Below, in pieces: positions 6,255 through 8,087 of a DNA stretch of 8,087 bases (its first letter is position 1; each line of letters begins with the position of its first letter). Where the stretch lies: assembly GCA_017389885.1 (NCBI GenBank), contig JAFPDR010000014.1, positions 1 through 8,087 of the forward strand, given 5' to 3'. This DNA is from Kiritimatiellia bacterium. GTDB lineage: Bacteria; Verrucomicrobiota; Kiritimatiellia; RFP12; UBA1067. A program made the position numbers and the translations under genes. The notes below the pieces were generated by a model. That model searched no databases and had not been told where the DNA came from. It saw only the letters and a program-made list of their open reading frames with translations.

Positions 6255-6265
6255 TTTCGGCGTGA
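6245..6265 (+). CDS. Possible six-codon upstream ORF (MVIFSA) coupled to the regulator
   Basis: ATG at 6245 follows the purine run GGAAGGGGG (6233-6241) at three bases. It reads M-V-I-F-S-A and stops at TGA 6263-6265, which overlaps the GTG at 6262 as GTGA. If transcription starts at P1, ribosomes would load here and reinitiate on the regulator. The arrangement explains why the purine run is too far (about 20 bases) from the GTG to serve it directly. The evidence is positional only, and an ORF this small is easily a coincidence. Confidence 0.25.
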   Translation: MVIFSA

Positions 6266-7362
6266 AGACTGAAAAGAAAGAAAAGAAGAAGTGGGTGTCG
6301 CCGAGCGCGCGCATAGCGAATCTCCTGAGGGAGAGGGTCGCGTCGCTTGCGCCGGGCGATTCCCTTGGCACGGAGGTCGCGATCGCCGAGGAGAGCGGGG
6401 TCAGCCGCATGACGGCGCGCAAGGCCGTGAACGAGCTTGTGGAGGAGGGGCTTGTCGAGCGGCGCGCGGGAGTCGGCGTCTTCGTGCGGCAGGAGGAGGT
6501 GACGCGCCGCTGGAGGTTCGTCGCCGGGAATCTGCTCTGGTACACCGCGATGAAGGCCGCGAGCGCCGCGAGGCGCGAGGCGACGAAGATCGGCGCCGCG
6601 CTCGAGCTCAAGGACGCCGGAGGCGACATGGAGACCATGCTCGCGGAGATAGCGGCGCTCCCGTCGTCCGGCGCGACGGGCGCGATCGTGTTCTCGCTAC
6701 ACGGCAGGGCGTTCGACGAGGCCGTTCGCGACGTGGCGGCGAAGGGGTTCCCGGTCGTTGTGATCGACGAGAACGCCGGGTCGAAGGTCAAGGCCTCCTG
6801 CGTCGTTGCCGACAACGTGCTCGGCGGAAGGCTCGTCGCGGAGCGCGTCGCGGCCGAAGGGCACAGCAGGCTCGCGTTCATCGGCGACTTCGTGGCGGAC
6901 ACTGTGCGCGAGCGCTGGGACGGATTCTCCACACTCGCGGCAAAGCTGACAGGCGAGAAGCCGCTCAAGTACGACGTGAAGGGAGAGGACCGTCTCGGCG
7001 ACTGGGAGACCGAGGTGCGCGCCGTCGTAGGCCGCATCGCGAAGCTCAGGAAGCGTCCGACTGCAGTCTTCTGCTCGTGCGACGCGATAGCGCGCCACGC
7101 GATGAGGGCGTTCGCGGAGTGCGGGGTGTCCGTTCCCGACGAGGTGTCGCTCGTAGGCTACGACGACGATCCGATAGCGGAGTGGACGACTCCCGCGCTC
7201 ACGACGGTGAGGCAGGACTTCATGGCGATGGGCCGCGAGGCGGTGAAGGCGCTCGTCGCGCGCATCGCGAAGCCGGGCGCGCCGGGCATGGCCGTGACCG
7301 TTCCGGTCGAGTTCATCTCGCGCCAGTCGCTCGTCCGCCGCCGGAGCCGTACCTCGACATAG
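6262..7362 (+). CDS. GntR-LacI (AraR-type) sugar-responsive transcription regulator
   Basis: Starting at GTG 6262, the protein has 366 residues. The tail KTEKKEKKK is followed by a GntR winged helix (about 12-78), with ARIANLLRERVASLAPGD, the recognition region VSRMTARKAVNELVEEG and the wing LVERRAGVGVFV. The remainder is a LacI/periplasmic-binding-protein fold that senses a small ligand, with GAIVFSLHG, FPVVVIDEN, HSRLAFIGDF, TAVFCSCDAIA and the C-terminal signature VGYDDDPIAEWTTPALTTV. This combination defines the AraR type, usually a repressor released by a sugar. An alternative ATG at 6211 would add 17 residues but lies within the TATAAT region and has no ribosome site, so I reject it. 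Likely targets are its own leader, the sugar permease upstream or the oxidoreductase downstream, but no operator is proven. It is separated by 22 bases from the next gene, so the two may be cotranscribed. Confidence 0.87.
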   Translation: MKTEKKEKKKWVSPSARIANLLRERVASLAPGDSLGTEVAIAEESGVSRMTARKAVNELVEEGLVERRAGVGVFVRQEEVTRRWRFVAGNLLWYTAMKAASAARREATKIGAALELKDAGGDMETMLAEIAALPSSGATGAIVFSLHGRAFDEAVRDVAAKGFPVVVIDENAGSKVKASCVVADNVLGGRLVAERVAAEGHSRLAFIGDFVADTVRERWDGFSTLAAKLTGEKPLKYDVKGEDRLGDWETEVRAVVGRIAKLRKRPTAVFCSCDAIARHAMRAFAECGVSVPDEVSLVGYDDDPIAEWTTPALTTVRQDFMAMGREAVKALVARIAKPGAPGMAVTVPVEFISRQSLVRRRSRTST

Positions 7363-7384
7363 TGGCTGCGACGGCGAGGGGGAA

Positions 7385-7900
7385 ATGCGGCATGACGCGG
7401 GTCGGGATTGCGATATGATGGACATTGCATACGAATGGATTGGCTGGATCCTGATCGCGATCGGGGTCGTCGGCTGCTTTCTTCCGGTGCTGCCGGGTCC
7501 GCCGATTGCATACGCGGCGCTTTTCCTCGCCCTTGCGCGGGGCGACCACTCGTCGCCGGGAGTCTCCGCTTTTGTCGTCGCCGGTCTGGTGACGGCGGCG
7601 GTGCTTGTGCTCGACTGGATCGTTCCGGCGCTCGGGGCCAGGAAGTTCAACTGCTCGCGCGTAGGGATGCTCGGCTGCTTCATCGGGACGATCGTCGGGC
7701 TCTTCTTCCTTCCGATCGGCGTCGTTGCAGGGCCGTTCATCGGGGCGCTTGCGGGCGAAATGGTCTCGGGCAAGCCGTTCGGCCTGTCGCTCAAGGGGGC
7801 TTTCGGCGCGCTCCTCGGCTATGTGTGCGGCGTGGTGCTGAAGGTCGCCTGCTGCGGATTCATCGCCTACCGGTTCTGGACTGCGGTCCACGGATCATAG
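7385..7900 (+). CDS. DUF456-family small membrane protein
   Basis: From the ATG at 7385 the protein has 171 residues. Start choice is uncertain: GAGG (7376-7379) sits five bases before 7385, but the family usually begins directly at the first helix, which would favour the tandem ATG at 7415/7418 and a 160- or 161-residue protein. Helix 1 contains WILIAIGVVGCFLPVLPGPP, and the FLPVLPGPP turn is the hallmark of DUF456. Helix 2 follows at YAALFLALA, helix 3 at AGLVTAAVLVLDWIVPALGA. A glycine-rich pair (GTIVGLFFLPIGVVAGPFIGALAGE) and a last helix near the C-terminus complete about five membrane segments. The glycine spacing is like glycine-zipper proteins. The biochemical function is not known. 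It could be cotranscribed with the regulator, but nothing in the sequence ties it to sugar use. Confidence 0.85.
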   Translation: MRHDAGRDCDMMDIAYEWIGWILIAIGVVGCFLPVLPGPPIAYAALFLALARGDHSSPGVSAFVVAGLVTAAVLVLDWIVPALGARKFNCSRVGMLGCFIGTIVGLFFLPIGVVAGPFIGALAGEMVSGKPFGLSLKGAFGALLGYVCGVVLKVACCGFIAYRFWTAVHGS

Positions 7901-7912
7901 AACATGTACCAC

Positions 7913-7941
7913 TTGCAAGCCGCGTCCATAATTGGTATCAT
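7913..7941 (+). promoter_or_regulatory. Sigma70-like promoter of the Tat oxidoreductase gene
   Basis: TTGCAA (7913-7918) and TATCAT (7936-7941) are 17 bases apart, with TTGG before the -10 as in the exbB promoter. The expected start is at or next to 7948, which is the first base of the ATG, so the mRNA is probably leaderless or nearly so. AGAGG at 7942-7946 leaves only one base before the ATG, too close to act as a normal ribosome site. Confidence 0.6.
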
Positions 7942-7947
7942 AGAGGC

Positions 7948-8087
7948 ATGAAAACCTCGAGACGCCAGTTCCTCGCCTCCGCCGCGGCCTCCGCCGGCGC
8001 GTTCGGCTTTCCAATGATTTTCTCCGGCTGCGCGGCGAAGTACCGCGCGAACGAGACGGTGCAGGTCGCCGCGATAGGCGCGGCCGG
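7948..8087 (+). CDS. Tat-exported Gfo/Idh/MocA-family oxidoreductase, N-terminal fragment
   Basis: The reading frame starts at ATG 7948 and runs off the window after 46 codons. Residues 1-10 (MKTSRRQFLA) give a textbook twin-arginine motif, followed by an Ala-rich hydrophobic core (residues 10-25) and SGC at 26-28. C28 could be a lipobox cysteine (FSGC), making this a Tat lipoprotein. The mature start reads ETVQVAAIGAAG, matching the first strand and dinucleotide-binding turn of Gfo/Idh/MocA dehydrogenases, which in this group of bacteria often carry Tat signals and act on sugars or glycosides with NAD(P) in the periplasm. Only the beginning of the Rossmann fold is visible, so the family call rests on this pattern alone. 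The gene has its own promoter, so it probably begins a new transcription unit. Confidence 0.72.
   Translation, partial: MKTSRRQFLASAAASAGAFGFPMIFSGCAAKYRANETVQVAAIGAA

Noticed and set aside
7876..7891. TGGAC-TGCG-GTCCA hairpin near the end of the DUF456 gene as a terminator
   Set aside because: The stem is five pairs, lies within the coding sequence and has no T run after it.

Overview
The window is GC-rich, with G/C dominating third codon positions. Every confident gene is on the + strand, with short gaps or 4-bp overlaps. The organism has an outer membrane and Tat export. The combination of ExbB/ExbD, a GntR-LacI (AraR-type) sugar regulator, a Tat-exported Gfo/Idh/MocA-type oxidoreductase and a fucose-permease-type transporter fits a carbohydrate-degrading bacterium of the PVC group. 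Kiritimatiellota, Verrucomicrobiota or Lentisphaerota are the best guesses. This placement is inference from gene content, not a phylogenetic result.

Layout: (1) 1-594, the C-terminal half of an FucP-like MFS sugar permease whose start lies outside the window. (2) 646-6201, a five-gene cluster: exbB, exbD, a signal-peptide TPR protein, a membrane-anchored von Willebrand A (vWA) protein and a family 2 glycosyltransferase. The last four are chained by three ATGA overlaps (1668, 3575, 5209). The only real gap, between exbB and exbD, holds a degenerate 7-bp repeat array. (3) 6202-7362, a GntR-LacI transcription factor behind an unusually dense leader with two possible promoters, a palindrome and a possible six-codon upstream ORF. 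(4) 7385-7900, a DUF456-type small membrane protein. (5) 7948 to the end, the first 46 codons of a Tat-signal Gfo/Idh/MocA-like oxidoreductase with its own sigma70-like promoter and probably a leaderless mRNA.

The most interesting unit is the ExbBD-TPR-vWA cluster. The vWA protein starts with a TonB-like signal anchor, including Ser and His in the same spacing as the TonB S16/H20 pair. It continues with a long Pro/Ala/acidic periplasmic linker, then ends in an intact-MIDAS vWA domain with a VIT/ITIH-like tail where a TonB or TolA C-terminal domain would be expected. The simplest reading is a proton-motive-force-driven machine, Ton/Tol-like in its motor and Bat-like in its vWA plus TPR partners, that transmits energy to a metal-dependent adhesion domain in the periplasm. 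The TPR protein could be the CpoB/YbgF counterpart. No gene here identifies the outer-membrane target. No stretch over 300 bases lacks a gene, and I found no rRNA, tRNA, CRISPR array or insertion sequence.
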